Source of the DNA: Amycolatopsis acidicola
GTDB taxonomy: Bacteria; Actinomycetota; Actinomycetes; Mycobacteriales; Pseudonocardiaceae
Length of the DNA: 64,000 bases
Assembly (NCBI RefSeq): GCF_007713735.2
Contig: NZ_VMNW02000002.1
Coordinates: 124,001 to 188,000 of the forward strand
Reading direction: 5' to 3'
Positions within the stretch are counted from its first letter, which is position 1. Each line of letters starts with the position of its first letter. Shown in pieces: positions 51,706 through 60,301 of this stretch. Under the pieces are notes generated by a model. That model worked only from the letters and a program-made list of their open reading frames with translations, made no database searches and was not told the DNA's origin. The position numbers and the translations under genes are program-made.

Positions 51706-53012
51706 CCCGCCGCGACCTCCGGCCGGGCGACGGTCTCGCGCACGGGCGCGGCCTCACGCAGGAACAGCCCGGCGACGAAACTGATCAGCCCGGCACCGCC
51801 CATGTAGACCGCGATCAGCGTCCAGCCGCCCGTCGCGTCCAGCAACGCCGCGCCGATGGTGGGCGCGAACGCGTTCCCGGCGATGGTGCCGACGGTGAAG
51901 CCGATCGACATCCCGCTGAACCGCAACGAGATCGGGAAGACCTGCGAGAAGTACACCGGGAACACCGCGTAGTTCGCGGCGTAGCCCGCGAACAGCAGCG
52001 CGAAGCCGAGCACCATCAGGCCGCGGTTCCCGGTGTCCAGCAACGCGAACCAGGCGAACGGCAGCACGATCATCGACGCGGCGCCGGCCAGGAACAGCGG
52101 GCGCTCCCCGATCCGGTCGGACAGCCTGCCGTAAACCGGGATCGTCACGATGAGCACCACCGCGGCGGGCAGCAGCACACCCAGCATCGACGGTGTGCTC
52201 AGGCCGAGCTTCGCCTTGCCGTAGGTGAGCGAGAAGACCGTCGCCATGGTGAACACGATCCCGGCGGCGACCGTCCCGAGCGTCACCAGCAGCACCCGGC
52301 CGCCGCACGCGCGCAGGACCTCGACCAGAGGCAGCTTCCGGACCTCGCCGTCGTCCTTGACGTGCGCGAACTCGGGGCTCTCCTGCAGGGTCAGGCGGAT
52401 CAGCAGGCCGACGCCGACCAGCAGCGCGCTGAACAGGAACGGGATCCGCCAGCCCCAGGACAGCAGCTGGTCCTCGGGCAGCCGGGTGATCAGCAGGAAG
52501 ATCACGTTGGCGAGGATCATGCCCGCGGCGGTGCCGGTGTTCATCAGGCCGCTGAAGAACCCGCGCCGTTGCCGCCCGGCGTGTTCCACGGTCATCAGCG
52601 CGGCGCCGCTGTATTCGCCGCCGAGGGACACGCCCTGCACGATGCGCAGGACCACGAGCAGCACCGGCGCGGCGATGCCGATCGCGGAGTAGGTCGGCAG
52701 CAGGCCGATGAGCACGGTGGACAGGCCCATCATCGTGAGCGTGATGACGAGGATGGATTTGCGGCCGACCCGGTCGCCGAGGTGGCCGAACAACAGGCCG
52801 CCCACCGGGCGCGCGACGTAGCCGACGCCGAAGCTCGACAGCGAGACCAGGGTGCCCACGACCGGGTCGGTCGCCGGGAAGAAGATCTTGGTGAACAGCA
52901 CGGACGCCGCGGACCCGTAGATCGCGAAGTCGTAGTACTCGATGGCCGTGCCGAGCCACCCGGCGAAGGTCGCGCGGGCTGGCTGGCTGCGTGGTCGTGC
53001 GGGGGCCGTCAT
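51702..53012 (-). CDS. MFS transporter, metabolite:H+ symporter (MHS) family
   Basis: 436 residues from ATG at 53012, chosen because GGAGGAGCTTCC stands before it. MHS marks: ATFAGWLGTAIEYYDFAIYGSAASVLFTKIFFP, RPVGGLLFGHLGDRVGRKSILV, RIVQGVSLGGEYSGAALMTVEHA and a central loop with LTLQESPEF. It has about 12 membrane segments. MHS carriers import small organic acids, betaines and aromatic acids. It is the first gene of the operon with the F420 enzyme and molybdenum hydroxylase. Confidence 0.93.
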   Translation of the reverse strand: MTAPARPRSQPARATFAGWLGTAIEYYDFAIYGSAASVLFTKIFFPATDPVVGTLVSLSSFGVGYVARPVGGLLFGHLGDRVGRKSILVITLTMMGLSTVLIGLLPTYSAIGIAAPVLLVVLRIVQGVSLGGEYSGAALMTVEHAGRQRRGFFSGLMNTGTAAGMILANVIFLLITRLPEDQLLSWGWRIPFLFSALLVGVGLLIRLTLQESPEFAHVKDDGEVRKLPLVEVLRACGGRVLLVTLGTVAAGIVFTMATVFSLTYGKAKLGLSTPSMLGVLLPAAVVLIVTIPVYGRLSDRIGERPLFLAGAASMIVLPFAWFALLDTGNRGLMVLGFALLFAGYAANYAVFPVYFSQVFPISLRFSGMSIGFTVGTIAGNAFAPTIGAALLDATGGWTLIAVYMGGAGLISFVAGLFLREAAPVRETVARPEVAAG

Positions 53013-53115
53013 GGAAGCTCCTCCGGCTCGGGCGGGCACGCGCGTCCTGGCCGTGCGGGTGCTCCCGGCCCTCGTCGCGTGCGCCGACTATCGGCGGGCC
53101 GGGAGCTACGGCCAA

Positions 53116-54291
53116 TCAGTCGGTTCGTTCAGTGGACCAGGCGTTCAGCGGTGGCCGGGCCGTGTTCGCGGGTGCCAACCCGGCCATGGCGGTCATGAGG
53201 GATCGGGCGGGGTCGCCCAGTGCGTCGAGTGCGACGTCGGAAACCTTGGCCGCGACGCGGCGGCCGATTTCTGCCGTGTCGGCTCCCATGCCGGGCCCGG
53301 TGAGCGCGGTGAGTCCACTCAGGACAACGGATGTCGCGGCTTCACACGCCAGCGCGGCGTCGCGTTCGCCGAGCGTGGCCAGGCACAGCGAGGCCGACAA
53401 GATCGCGGCGGCGGGATTGGCCCAGCCTCGTCCCGCGATGTCCGGCGCCGAGCCGTGAACGGGTTCGAAAATGCTGGGAGCCGTGCCTCGCGGGTTGAAG
53501 TTGGCGCTCGCGGCTATGCCGAGGCCGCCGATGACAGTGGCGGCGAGATCACTGATGATGTCGCCGAACAGGTTGTCGGTGACCACGACGTCGAACCGGC
53601 CGGGGTTCATCGGCAGATGCTGGCACATCGCGTCGGCGTGCACGTAGTCTCGTTCCACATCCGGATAGTCCGCCCCGACCTCGTCGACGATCTGTTCCCA
53701 CAGCCGGCCCGCGTGCACGAGAATGTTCGTCTTGTGGCACAGGGTAAGCCGCTTGCGCCGGGCCGCGGCGAGGCGGAAGGCGAACTCGACGCACTCGCGG
53801 GTCGCGGCCGCGGTCGTCACCGAACTCTGCAGCGCGGTCGCGTTTCCGGTTCCACCGTGCACAGTGGACCCACCGCCGGCGTAGAGGCCTTCGGTGTTTT
53901 CCCGCAGGATGACCAGATCGCAGTCGTCCGGGGTGACGTCCCGCATCGGGCTGCGGACGCCCGGATAAAGCCTGGCAGGCCGGACGTTCACCGACTGGCG
54001 GAACGCGACGCGTAAGGCCACGATCACGCCTCGTTCGAGCACGCCCGGCGCGACCCTCGGATCACCCACCGCACCGAACAGGATCGCGTCGTGTTTACTC
54101 AGTGCCGCAACGGTTTGGTCGTCGAGGGCAACACCCGTTTCAAGGTAGTGTCCGGCGCCGAGTGGATAGCCGGTCGTCGTGACGGAGAAGCCGAATCGGT
54201 CCGCAGCCGCGTCGAGGACCGCGAGCGCCGCGGCCGTCACTTCGGGTCCGATACCGTCGCCCTCGATCACGGCGAGGTCGTAGGTGGGCAT
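53116..54291 (-). CDS. Isopropylmalate/tartrate dehydrogenase-like enzyme
   Basis: 391 residues from ATG at 54291 with GTGAGGAGACC upstream. Family motifs: VIEGDGIGPEV, ENTEGLYAGGGSTVHGG (the substrate loop), the metal/NAD region DAMCQHLPMNPGRFDVVVTDNLFGDIISD and PVHGSAPDIAGRGWANPAA. It oxidatively decarboxylates a 2-hydroxy acid with NAD and Mg/Mn. The loop after ENTEGLY differs from LeuB and resembles tartrate dehydrogenase-type paralogues, and the gene is not near leucine genes. It is downstream of the SDR and deacetylase-fold genes, so a malate- or tartrate-like intermediate is possible. Confidence 0.88.
   Translation of the reverse strand: MPTYDLAVIEGDGIGPEVTAAALAVLDAAADRFGFSVTTTGYPLGAGHYLETGVALDDQTVAALSKHDAILFGAVGDPRVAPGVLERGVIVALRVAFRQSVNVRPARLYPGVRSPMRDVTPDDCDLVILRENTEGLYAGGGSTVHGGTGNATALQSSVTTAAATRECVEFAFRLAAARRKRLTLCHKTNILVHAGRLWEQIVDEVGADYPDVERDYVHADAMCQHLPMNPGRFDVVVTDNLFGDIISDLAATVIGGLGIAASANFNPRGTAPSIFEPVHGSAPDIAGRGWANPAAAILSASLCLATLGERDAALACEAATSVVLSGLTALTGPGMGADTAEIGRRVAAKVSDVALDALGDPARSLMTAMAGLAPANTARPPLNAWSTERTD
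53122..53138. promoter_or_regulatory. Diverged copy of the IclR-type palindrome upstream of the MHS transporter operon
   Basis: GGTTCGTTCAGTGGACC agrees with the consensus GGTCCGNTCANCGGACC at 12 of 15 fixed positions. It is 110 bases before the transporter start and overlaps the last codons of the convergent-side dehydrogenase gene. Confidence 0.45.
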
Positions 54292-54327
54292 GGTGGTCTC
54301 CTCACTCCGCGCGGGCGATCAGGTTCG

Positions 54328-55029
54328 TCAGTGCAGGGAACGGCCGCCGTCGACGGCGATCGTCGAGCCGGTCAGGTATCCGTTCGTGCCGGCCAGCACG
54401 ATCGCCTCGGCGAGTTCCTCGGCGGTTCCGTCACGGTCGATCAGGTAACCGCGCCGTTCGGCGACACCCGCACGTGCGCCCGGCGAGCGTTTCCGCTGCG
54501 CGGCCCGCGCCATCGGAGTGTCCACCAGCCCCGGGCACACGCAGTTGACGCGGATCCCGCGCGGTGCGAGATCCACCGCCATCGACCGGCTCAGCCCGAT
54601 GACGGCCGACTTCGACGCGACGTAGGCCGCCATCTCGGCGATCGGGCGCAAGCCCGCGGCCGAAGCCACGACAACGATCGCGGCGCCCTCCCCCATCATC
54701 GGGAGCAACGCCCGGCTGACGGCCCAGACCGCGGTCACGTTGACGGCGAAAACCCGATCCCACTCCGCGTCGGCGTGCTCGTCCATCGTGTCGACCGCTC
54801 CGGTGGCCACCGTCCCCGCACAATGCACCACGAGGTCGACCCGGCCGAACGAATCCCCCAGCCGCGCCGCGAACGCGTGCACCGACGCACCGTCGGCCAC
54901 GTCCACCGGCTCGTCACCGTCAAGATCGGCGACCACGACCGTGTAGCCCTTGGCGCGGAGGAGGACGCCGACGGCGGCGCCGATACCGCTGGCGCCGCCG
55001 GTGACGACCGCGACCTGGTCGCCGGTCAC
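54328..55029 (-). CDS. Short-chain dehydrogenase/reductase
   Basis: 233 residues from GTG at 55029 (GTGA overlap with the deacetylase-fold stop). VVTGGASGIGAAVG, DLDGDEPVDVADG, HCAGTVATG, VASAAGLRP, YVASKSAVIGLS and VDGGRSLH give a full SDR set. It is a little shorter than average at the N-terminus. It lies between the deacetylase-fold hydrolase and the decarboxylating dehydrogenase in one operon. Confidence 0.91.
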   Translation of the reverse strand: MTGDQVAVVTGGASGIGAAVGVLLRAKGYTVVVADLDGDEPVDVADGASVHAFAARLGDSFGRVDLVVHCAGTVATGAVDTMDEHADAEWDRVFAVNVTAVWAVSRALLPMMGEGAAIVVVASAAGLRPIAEMAAYVASKSAVIGLSRSMAVDLAPRGIRVNCVCPGLVDTPMARAAQRKRSPGARAGVAERRGYLIDRDGTAEELAEAIVLAGTNGYLTGSTIAVDGGRSLH

Positions 55030-55841
55030 CGGGCGTCCTTCGCGGCGAGAAGGCCCGGGCGCACGCGTTCGGCGTAATCCGCGCAGGAAAGGAATTCGGC
55101 GCGGCCGGAAGCCAGCGCGTGCTTGATCGTCTGCTCCAGCACCCAGAGCCGCGAGGACCGGCCGATGAACTGCGGGTGCATGCCGATCATGAAGTGCGTG
55201 CCCTCCTCTTCGACGAGACCGTCGAACTCGCGGGTCCAGGTTTCGAGGACAGCCGATGGCGCGGACATGACCCGGCCGGCCACGCGGTTGGTGTACATGA
55301 ACACCGGAGTGTCCACCAGCGCCCAGGCGAACGGGATCTCGACGATGTCCGTCCCGCGTTCTCGATCGTCGAGCAGGTGCACGGAATCGGCGTCGAAGAG
55401 GTTGGAGGAGAAGATCATGCCGTGCTCCTCCAACAGCGACACCGAATGAGGCGTCAGCTCCGCGGCGGGCGAACGCCAGCCCTTCGGGGCGCGGCCGGTG
55501 GCCTTGACGATCGCTTCGGCGGCGAGCCCGAACTCCTCGGCCTCCTGGTCCCTGCTGAGATTGTCCGACCAGGTATGCGTGTGGCTGTGGTGCTCGATGA
55601 CGAACCCGGCGTCCAAAATGGACTCGATGGCCGCCGGGTAGCGCTCCACGACCTGCCCCGGCACGAAGAACGACGCGGCGATCCCGTATTTCTTCAGCAA
55701 GCGCAGGATGCGGGGCAACCCGACGTTCGGCCCGTAGTGGCCCTGCGAGACCCACACCGGCTTCCCGGCGCCTTCCGGGTCACGGGCGGTCCACAGCAGT
55801 TCGGCATCCATGTCGAAGGTCAGCAGCACGGGTGTGGTCAT
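55026..55841 (-). CDS. Polysaccharide deacetylase-fold hydrolase (HpPgdA/cyclic imidase-like)
   Basis: 271 residues from ATG at 55841 (CAGGAGCC upstream); the frame extends to 55910 but has no signal there. NodB-like motifs: LLTFDMDAELLW (catalytic and metal Asp), HHSHTHTWSDN (metal His pair) and GWRSPAAELTPHSVSLL. There is no signal peptide or membrane anchor, so cell-wall deacetylation is unlikely; cytosolic relatives include HpPgdA, the PuuE allantoinases and cyclic imide hydrolases. With the amidase of the same GntR regulon it could open a cyclic imide or similar ring. This is inferred. Confidence 0.85.
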   Translation of the reverse strand: MTTPVLLTFDMDAELLWTARDPEGAGKPVWVSQGHYGPNVGLPRILRLLKKYGIAASFFVPGQVVERYPAAIESILDAGFVIEHHSHTHTWSDNLSRDQEAEEFGLAAEAIVKATGRAPKGWRSPAAELTPHSVSLLEEHGMIFSSNLFDADSVHLLDDRERGTDIVEIPFAWALVDTPVFMYTNRVAGRVMSAPSAVLETWTREFDGLVEEEGTHFMIGMHPQFIGRSSRLWVLEQTIKHALASGRAEFLSCADYAERVRPGLLAAKDAR

Positions 55842-55899
55842 CGATGGCTCCTGGAGTACCGCGCACCGCGGACGATCGTCCCGGCGAGCGAACGGGTTG

Positions 55900-55910
55900 T
55901 GGTCTGACAA
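55900..55910. promoter_or_regulatory. GntR operator between the deacetylase-fold gene and gntR
   Basis: TGGTCTGACAA differs at one position from the core of the perfect palindrome at 60302. It is 59 bases from the hydrolase start and 63 from the GntR start, so it can control both. Confidence 0.6.
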
Positions 55911-55929
55911 GATGCTAGGTTGAAGGCGA

Positions 55930-55946
55930 AGGCCCGGTTCGGGCCT
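55930..55946 (+). other. Hairpin in the gntR leader
   Basis: AGGCCCG-GTT-CGGGCCT is a perfect 7-bp stem with a 3-base loop, 26 bases before the GntR start codon. It could be an RNA hairpin or a second protein site. Confidence 0.35.
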
Positions 55947-55972
55947 GCCGACGACGACCTGTCTGGGGAGCG

Positions 55973-56737
55973 ATGTTCAAGCCGGTTGACAAGACGCGGG
56001 CCTTCGAAGCGGTCGTCACGCAGATCGAATCGGCCATCTACTCCGGTGAGTACCGGCCGGGCGATTTCCTGCCGCCCGAACGCACGCTGGTCGAGAACTT
56101 CGGTGTCGGCCGCTCCACCGTGCGGGAAGCACTCCGGATCCTGGAAAGCATGGGCCTCGTCCGCACCAGCCCGGGCAGCCGCAGTGGCCCGCAGGTCGAT
56201 GCGACGATGACGCCGGGCCTCACCCGGATGCTGCGTGGCGCCGTGCGGATGGAGCAGATCCCGGTCGTGGAGCTCGTCCAATACCGGATCATCGCCGGGG
56301 CGGCCGCCAACCGGCTGGCGGCACACCTGCGGACCGAAGAGCACCTGACCCGGATGGCCGAGGCGATCGACGCCATGGCATCCGCCAAGAACACGGCGGC
56401 CTTCGCCGCCGCGGATGACGGCTTCCACGCCGTGATCCGCGAGGCGGCGGGCAACCGGCTGCTCGGCATCATCGGCGGCGTCATCCAGGACGCGACCCTC
56501 GACCTCGTCGCCGGCGCGGTTTCGCCCTCGGCCGGCGGGCGGAAGGCTCGCGAGAAGTTCATCGCCGTTCATCGTGACGTCCTCGCGGCGATCGAGAACC
56601 GCGATGGCGACACCGCCGCGCGACTGGCCGGGCAGACGCTGTACGCCGGCTATGCCGGGTCGCTCGACGCCGAACAGCGCACGCGGCTCAGGGTACTGCT
56701 CGGCCCCGACGGCGCACCCGAACTGCCCGGAGACTGA
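55973..56737 (+). CDS. GntR-family regulator, FadR/FCD type
   Basis: 254 residues from ATG at 55973 with GGGGAG upstream. The winged helix is FEAVVTQIESAIYSGEYRPGDFLPPERTLVENFGVGRSTVREALRILESMGLV (shown here in part: residues 10-62); the FCD ligand domain covers about 90-230 with metal-binding His/Asp positions in ADDGFHAVIREAAGN and FIAVHRDVLAAIE. FadR-type regulators bind TGGTN-type palindromes, in agreement with TGGTCTGACCA nearby. It is divergent from the deacetylase-fold operon and convergent with the amidase gene. Confidence 0.93.
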   Translation: MFKPVDKTRAFEAVVTQIESAIYSGEYRPGDFLPPERTLVENFGVGRSTVREALRILESMGLVRTSPGSRSGPQVDATMTPGLTRMLRGAVRMEQIPVVELVQYRIIAGAAANRLAAHLRTEEHLTRMAEAIDAMASAKNTAAFAAADDGFHAVIREAAGNRLLGIIGGVIQDATLDLVAGAVSPSAGGRKAREKFIAVHRDVLAAIENRDGDTAARLAGQTLYAGYAGSLDAEQRTRLRVLLGPDGAPELPGD

Positions 56738-56748
56738 GCGCGCCACCG

Positions 56749-58128
56749 TCACGCCGCGGTCCACGGTGCCAGTCGCGGCGGGAACACCTTCTCCTGCACA
56801 GCCTCGGCGACGTCGAGCAAGCGATCTTCGGCGCCGGGGCGCCCCAGTACCTGGAGCCCCACCGGCATTCCCGACACCGTGCCACAGGGAACGGTGATCG
56901 CCGGATAGCCGGTGTAGTTGGCCAGGAAGGTGTAGGCCACCAGTTCCCGGCGTGCGTCCTCGGGCACCGTGTCCGCGGGACCGCCGGCCCCCTCGGGCGC
57001 GATCGTCCCGGTGGTGGGCGTGACGAGGAAATCGACGCCGTCCAGCAGACCGTCGAGGTGGTCGGCTGCCGCGTCACCGCGAGCCAGGGACTCGGAATAC
57101 CGGGTGCCGGTGACGGCGGCCGCGCGCTCGAGGTGGTGCCGTGTGTAGGCGGCCAGCAGAGCGCGCGCCGCCGGGTCTGCCAGCATCCGGTCGCCGCCGG
57201 TAGCGAGCCGGTCGGCCATCATCGCGTCGTAGAACGGTTCCGCGAAGCGGGGTGTGTCCAAACTGGACTGTGTTTCTTCGATGTCCACATCGTCGAGCTC
57301 CGCGAGTGTCCCCACGGCCGCGCGCACCGCCGCGACCACCTCGGCGTCCGTGTTCCGCCCGCTTTCGGGGACCCAGCGCAGGCGCCAGCCGGTGGTCCCC
57401 GAACGTCGCGTCGCGTCCCGGTCGACGAATGTCCGGGTGGCGCGTTCGGCGTCGACGGGTCCACGCATGGCCTGCCACATCGCACGTGCGTCCCGAACCC
57501 GCAGAGCGAGCGGGCCGGGTACGGAGAACCGCCGGGTACCGATGAACCCGCCCCCGGCCGATACCGCCCCGTGAGACGGCTTGAGGCCCACCACTCCGCA
57601 CAGCGCCGCGGGAATGCGCACCGATCCCCCGCCGTCGCTGCCGAGCGCGACCGGCGTCAGACCCGCCGCCACCGAGGCCGCCGCGCCACCGCTCGATCCC
57701 CCACAGATGCGGTGCCGGTCCCACGGGTTCACCGTCTCGGGCTGGAGTTCGTTGAGTGTGCGGATGTAGATCGCGAACTCGGGTGTGTTGGTCTTGCCCA
57801 CCAGCACGCCGCCCGCTTCCCGGATCCGCGCGACCACCGGCGCGTCACGCTCCGGCACGTGCCCGGCGAACACCGCCGAACCGTATGTCGTGCGGACATC
57901 CCGGGTGGCGTAAGTGTCCTTCACCGAGAACGGGATGCCGTGCATCGGCCCGAGCACCCGATCGTTCGCGTCGAGCGTGTCGGCCTCGTCGAGCGCGCGG
58001 TCGGCGCAGACGGTCAGGAAGGCGTGCAACGCCGGATCCAGCTCGCGGATGCGGTCGAGGCTTTCGCGGGTCGCGGTGCCGGCGGAGCCGGGCGTTCCCA
58101 GGCCCCGCACGTCCGTGACTGCGGACAT
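56749..58128 (-). CDS. Amidase signature (AS) family amidase
   Basis: 459 residues from ATG at 58128, which has AGAGAGGAAG before it; GTG at 58173 overlaps the SDR stop and is the alternative start (474 residues). The Ser-cisSer-Lys triad is visible: Lys70 in FSVKDTYAT, the cis-Ser in CGGSSGGAAAS (about 145) and the nucleophile Ser169 in GSDGGGSVRIP. It hydrolyses a carboxamide to acid and ammonia. It belongs to the operon with the MHS transporter and SDR, under the same GntR palindrome as the deacetylase-fold gene. Confidence 0.92.
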   Translation of the reverse strand: MSAVTDVRGLGTPGSAGTATRESLDRIRELDPALHAFLTVCADRALDEADTLDANDRVLGPMHGIPFSVKDTYATRDVRTTYGSAVFAGHVPERDAPVVARIREAGGVLVGKTNTPEFAIYIRTLNELQPETVNPWDRHRICGGSSGGAAASVAAGLTPVALGSDGGGSVRIPAALCGVVGLKPSHGAVSAGGGFIGTRRFSVPGPLALRVRDARAMWQAMRGPVDAERATRTFVDRDATRRSGTTGWRLRWVPESGRNTDAEVVAAVRAAVGTLAELDDVDIEETQSSLDTPRFAEPFYDAMMADRLATGGDRMLADPAARALLAAYTRHHLERAAAVTGTRYSESLARGDAAADHLDGLLDGVDFLVTPTTGTIAPEGAGGPADTVPEDARRELVAYTFLANYTGYPAITVPCGTVSGMPVGLQVLGRPGAEDRLLDVAEAVQEKVFPPRLAPWTAA

Positions 58129-58169
58129 CGTGGTGCTTCCTCTCTTGCTCGGATGGTCACCGGAGGCGA

Positions 58170-58940
58170 TCACGACCAGCCACCGAAGGCGGACCAGCCG
58201 CCGTCGACCGCCAGCGTCTGCCCGGTGACATAGGAGGCGTCAGCCGACAGCAGGAACCGCACGACCGTCGCCACCTCTGACGGCTCGCCCAGCCTGCCCA
58301 TCGGCGTGCGCCCCAGCACGCCTTGTTCGTCGAGCAATCCGCGCTCGAAGTTGCGTTCGACCAGCGGCGTGAGGATGGTCCCCGGCGCGACCGCGTTGAC
58401 CCTGATCCCGATGGCCGCCCACTCGGCGGCCAGCTGCCGCACCAGCCCCTCGAGTCCTGCTTTCACCGCGCCGTAGCCCGCGCGGCCGGACATCGCCCGG
58501 CTCGCCGCGAGGCTCGACATCGCCACCACCGCGCCGCCACGTACGGCCAGCAGCGGGTGCGCGCGCCGCAGCAGCCGGGCAGCCGAACCCAGGTGCACGG
58601 CCCACAGCTCGTGCCATCCGTCGTCGTCGATCTGGTCGAACGGCCTGGTCATCCCGGTTCCGGCGTTGCTGACCACGCTGTCGAGCCTGCCGAACGCGGA
58701 TTCCGCGTGACCGACGAGTGCCGCCGTGGTCGCGGGGTCCGCGACGTTTCCCGGCACGGTCACGCAGTTCGCGCCCTGCGCCCGCACGTCTTCCGCCGCC
58801 CGCTGGAGGTCCGCGTCGTCCTCCAGGCCGTGCACCACCAGGTCCCAGCCCATGCGGGCCAGTTCCACGGCGCACGCACGGCCGATCCCCGACGACGAGC
58901 CGGTCACGATCGCCACGGGCTGGGTACCGGCGGCCGTCAC
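58170..58940 (-). CDS. Short-chain dehydrogenase/reductase
   Basis: 256 residues from GTG at 58940 (GTGA overlap with the transporter stop). IVTGSSSGIGRACA, SNAGTGMTRP, AMSSLAAS, YGAVKAGLEGLV and the end AVDGGWSAFGG. It is coupled to the MHS transporter upstream and the amidase downstream. Confidence 0.91.
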   Translation of the reverse strand: MTAAGTQPVAIVTGSSSGIGRACAVELARMGWDLVVHGLEDDADLQRAAEDVRAQGANCVTVPGNVADPATTAALVGHAESAFGRLDSVVSNAGTGMTRPFDQIDDDGWHELWAVHLGSAARLLRRAHPLLAVRGGAVVAMSSLAASRAMSGRAGYGAVKAGLEGLVRQLAAEWAAIGIRVNAVAPGTILTPLVERNFERGLLDEQGVLGRTPMGRLGEPSEVATVVRFLLSADASYVTGQTLAVDGGWSAFGGWS

Positions 58941-60259
58941 CGGTCCCTCAGCCCGGTGAACGCGGTTTCGCGCATGCGGAGGTAGACGATGACGGTCGGG
59001 ATCGCGGCGAGCATCGCCCAGAACGCCGGCGCCAGCGGCGTGCCCAGCCAGGCGATCAGCGCCGTCGCCACGAACGGAGCTGTGCCCCCGAACAGGGCGG
59101 AGCTGAGGTTGTAGGGCAACGCCATCCCGGAGAAGCGCAACCTCGTCGGGAAGAGCTCCGTCAGGCCCGCGGTCCCGGGCCCCGAGTAGCACGCCATGAT
59201 CAGCATCGCGGGAAGCTGCGCCACGATCGCGACCCAGAAGGATCCGCTCGACATCAGCAGGTAGATCGGAATCGCGGAGACGAAGAACGCCACCGCGTGG
59301 AAGATCAGCACGGGCCGCCGGCCGATCCGGTCGGACGCCCTGCCGACGACGAGGGTCAGCACGGCGTAGGTGGCCATCCCGATGACGTTCACGATGTAGG
59401 CGTCACCGAGGCTGAGCCCGCCCTGGTTGCGCAGGAACGTCGGTGTGTACGTCAGGAACGTGTAGAACCCGATGTTCGGCAGTGCGGTGTAGAAGAACGC
59501 CATGACCATCGCGCCGCGCTGGGTTTTGACGGCCTCCGTGGTGGGCCGCTCGGCTACCTCACCGGCCTGCGCCAGCGCCTGGAAATGCGGGGTGTCCTCC
59601 ATGCGGAACCGGATGTAGAAACCGACGGCGCCCAGGGGCAGCGCGATCAGGAACGGGATGCGCCAGCCCCAGGCGGACAGCAGCTCGGCGGAGCCGAAGT
59701 TCGTGATCGCCGTGACGATGAGGACGCCGGCGAGTGTCCCGGTGACGACGCTGAACTGCTGCCAGCTGCCGACCCTCCCGCGCCGTCCGGCCGGCGCGTT
59801 CTCGACCATCATCGTCGCCGACCCGGTGAACTCACCGCCGGCCGAGAATCCCTGGATCAACCGGAAGACCAGCAACAACAGGGGCGCGACGAGGCCGGCG
59901 TGAGCGAACACGGGCAGCAGGCCCATGCCGAGCGTGCTCAGCGAAACCATGATCAGTGACAGCCCGAGCGCGGTGCGGCGCCCCCGCCGGTCACCGAGCT
60001 GGCCGAAGAACAACCCACCCAGCGGGCGCACGATGAAGCCGACGCCGAACACCGCGAACGTCGACAGCGTCGAGGCCACCGCGCTCTCGTTCGGGAAGAA
60101 CAGCGACGAGATCACCGGACTCAGCGAGGCGTAGACGCCGTAGTCATACCACTCGATGAAATTGCCGATCCCGCCGGCGAATACGGCGCGACGATCTCCC
60201 CGCCTGCCTGACGCGGTCCCGGCGTCCACTCCCTCGGATGGTCGGGCTGGTGACGACAC
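58937..60259 (-). CDS. MFS transporter, metabolite:H+ symporter (MHS) family
   Basis: 440 residues from GTG at 60259; a GTG two codons earlier (60265) overlaps the GGAGG sequence itself, so the later start has proper spacing. Marks: VFAGGIGNFIEWYDYGVYASLSPVISSLFFP, RPLGGLFFGQLGDRRGRRTAL, RLIQGFSAGGEFTGSATMMVENAP. About 12 membrane segments. It heads the transporter-SDR-amidase operon and should import its substrate. The GntR palindrome lies 43 bases upstream. Confidence 0.93.
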   Translation of the reverse strand: MSSPARPSEGVDAGTASGRRGDRRAVFAGGIGNFIEWYDYGVYASLSPVISSLFFPNESAVASTLSTFAVFGVGFIVRPLGGLFFGQLGDRRGRRTALGLSLIMVSLSTLGMGLLPVFAHAGLVAPLLLLVFRLIQGFSAGGEFTGSATMMVENAPAGRRGRVGSWQQFSVVTGTLAGVLIVTAITNFGSAELLSAWGWRIPFLIALPLGAVGFYIRFRMEDTPHFQALAQAGEVAERPTTEAVKTQRGAMVMAFFYTALPNIGFYTFLTYTPTFLRNQGGLSLGDAYIVNVIGMATYAVLTLVVGRASDRIGRRPVLIFHAVAFFVSAIPIYLLMSSGSFWVAIVAQLPAMLIMACYSGPGTAGLTELFPTRLRFSGMALPYNLSSALFGGTAPFVATALIAWLGTPLAPAFWAMLAAIPTVIVYLRMRETAFTGLRDR

Positions 60260-60301
60260 ACGCACCTCCGGGCTGTCCGCGCCAGTCGGCGCACCTAGCT
60301 A

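Noticed and set aside
53116..54291. Identification of the dehydrogenase as LeuB
   Set aside because: No leucine genes nearby and the substrate loop differs from LeuB; tartrate/malate-type specificity is at least as likely.
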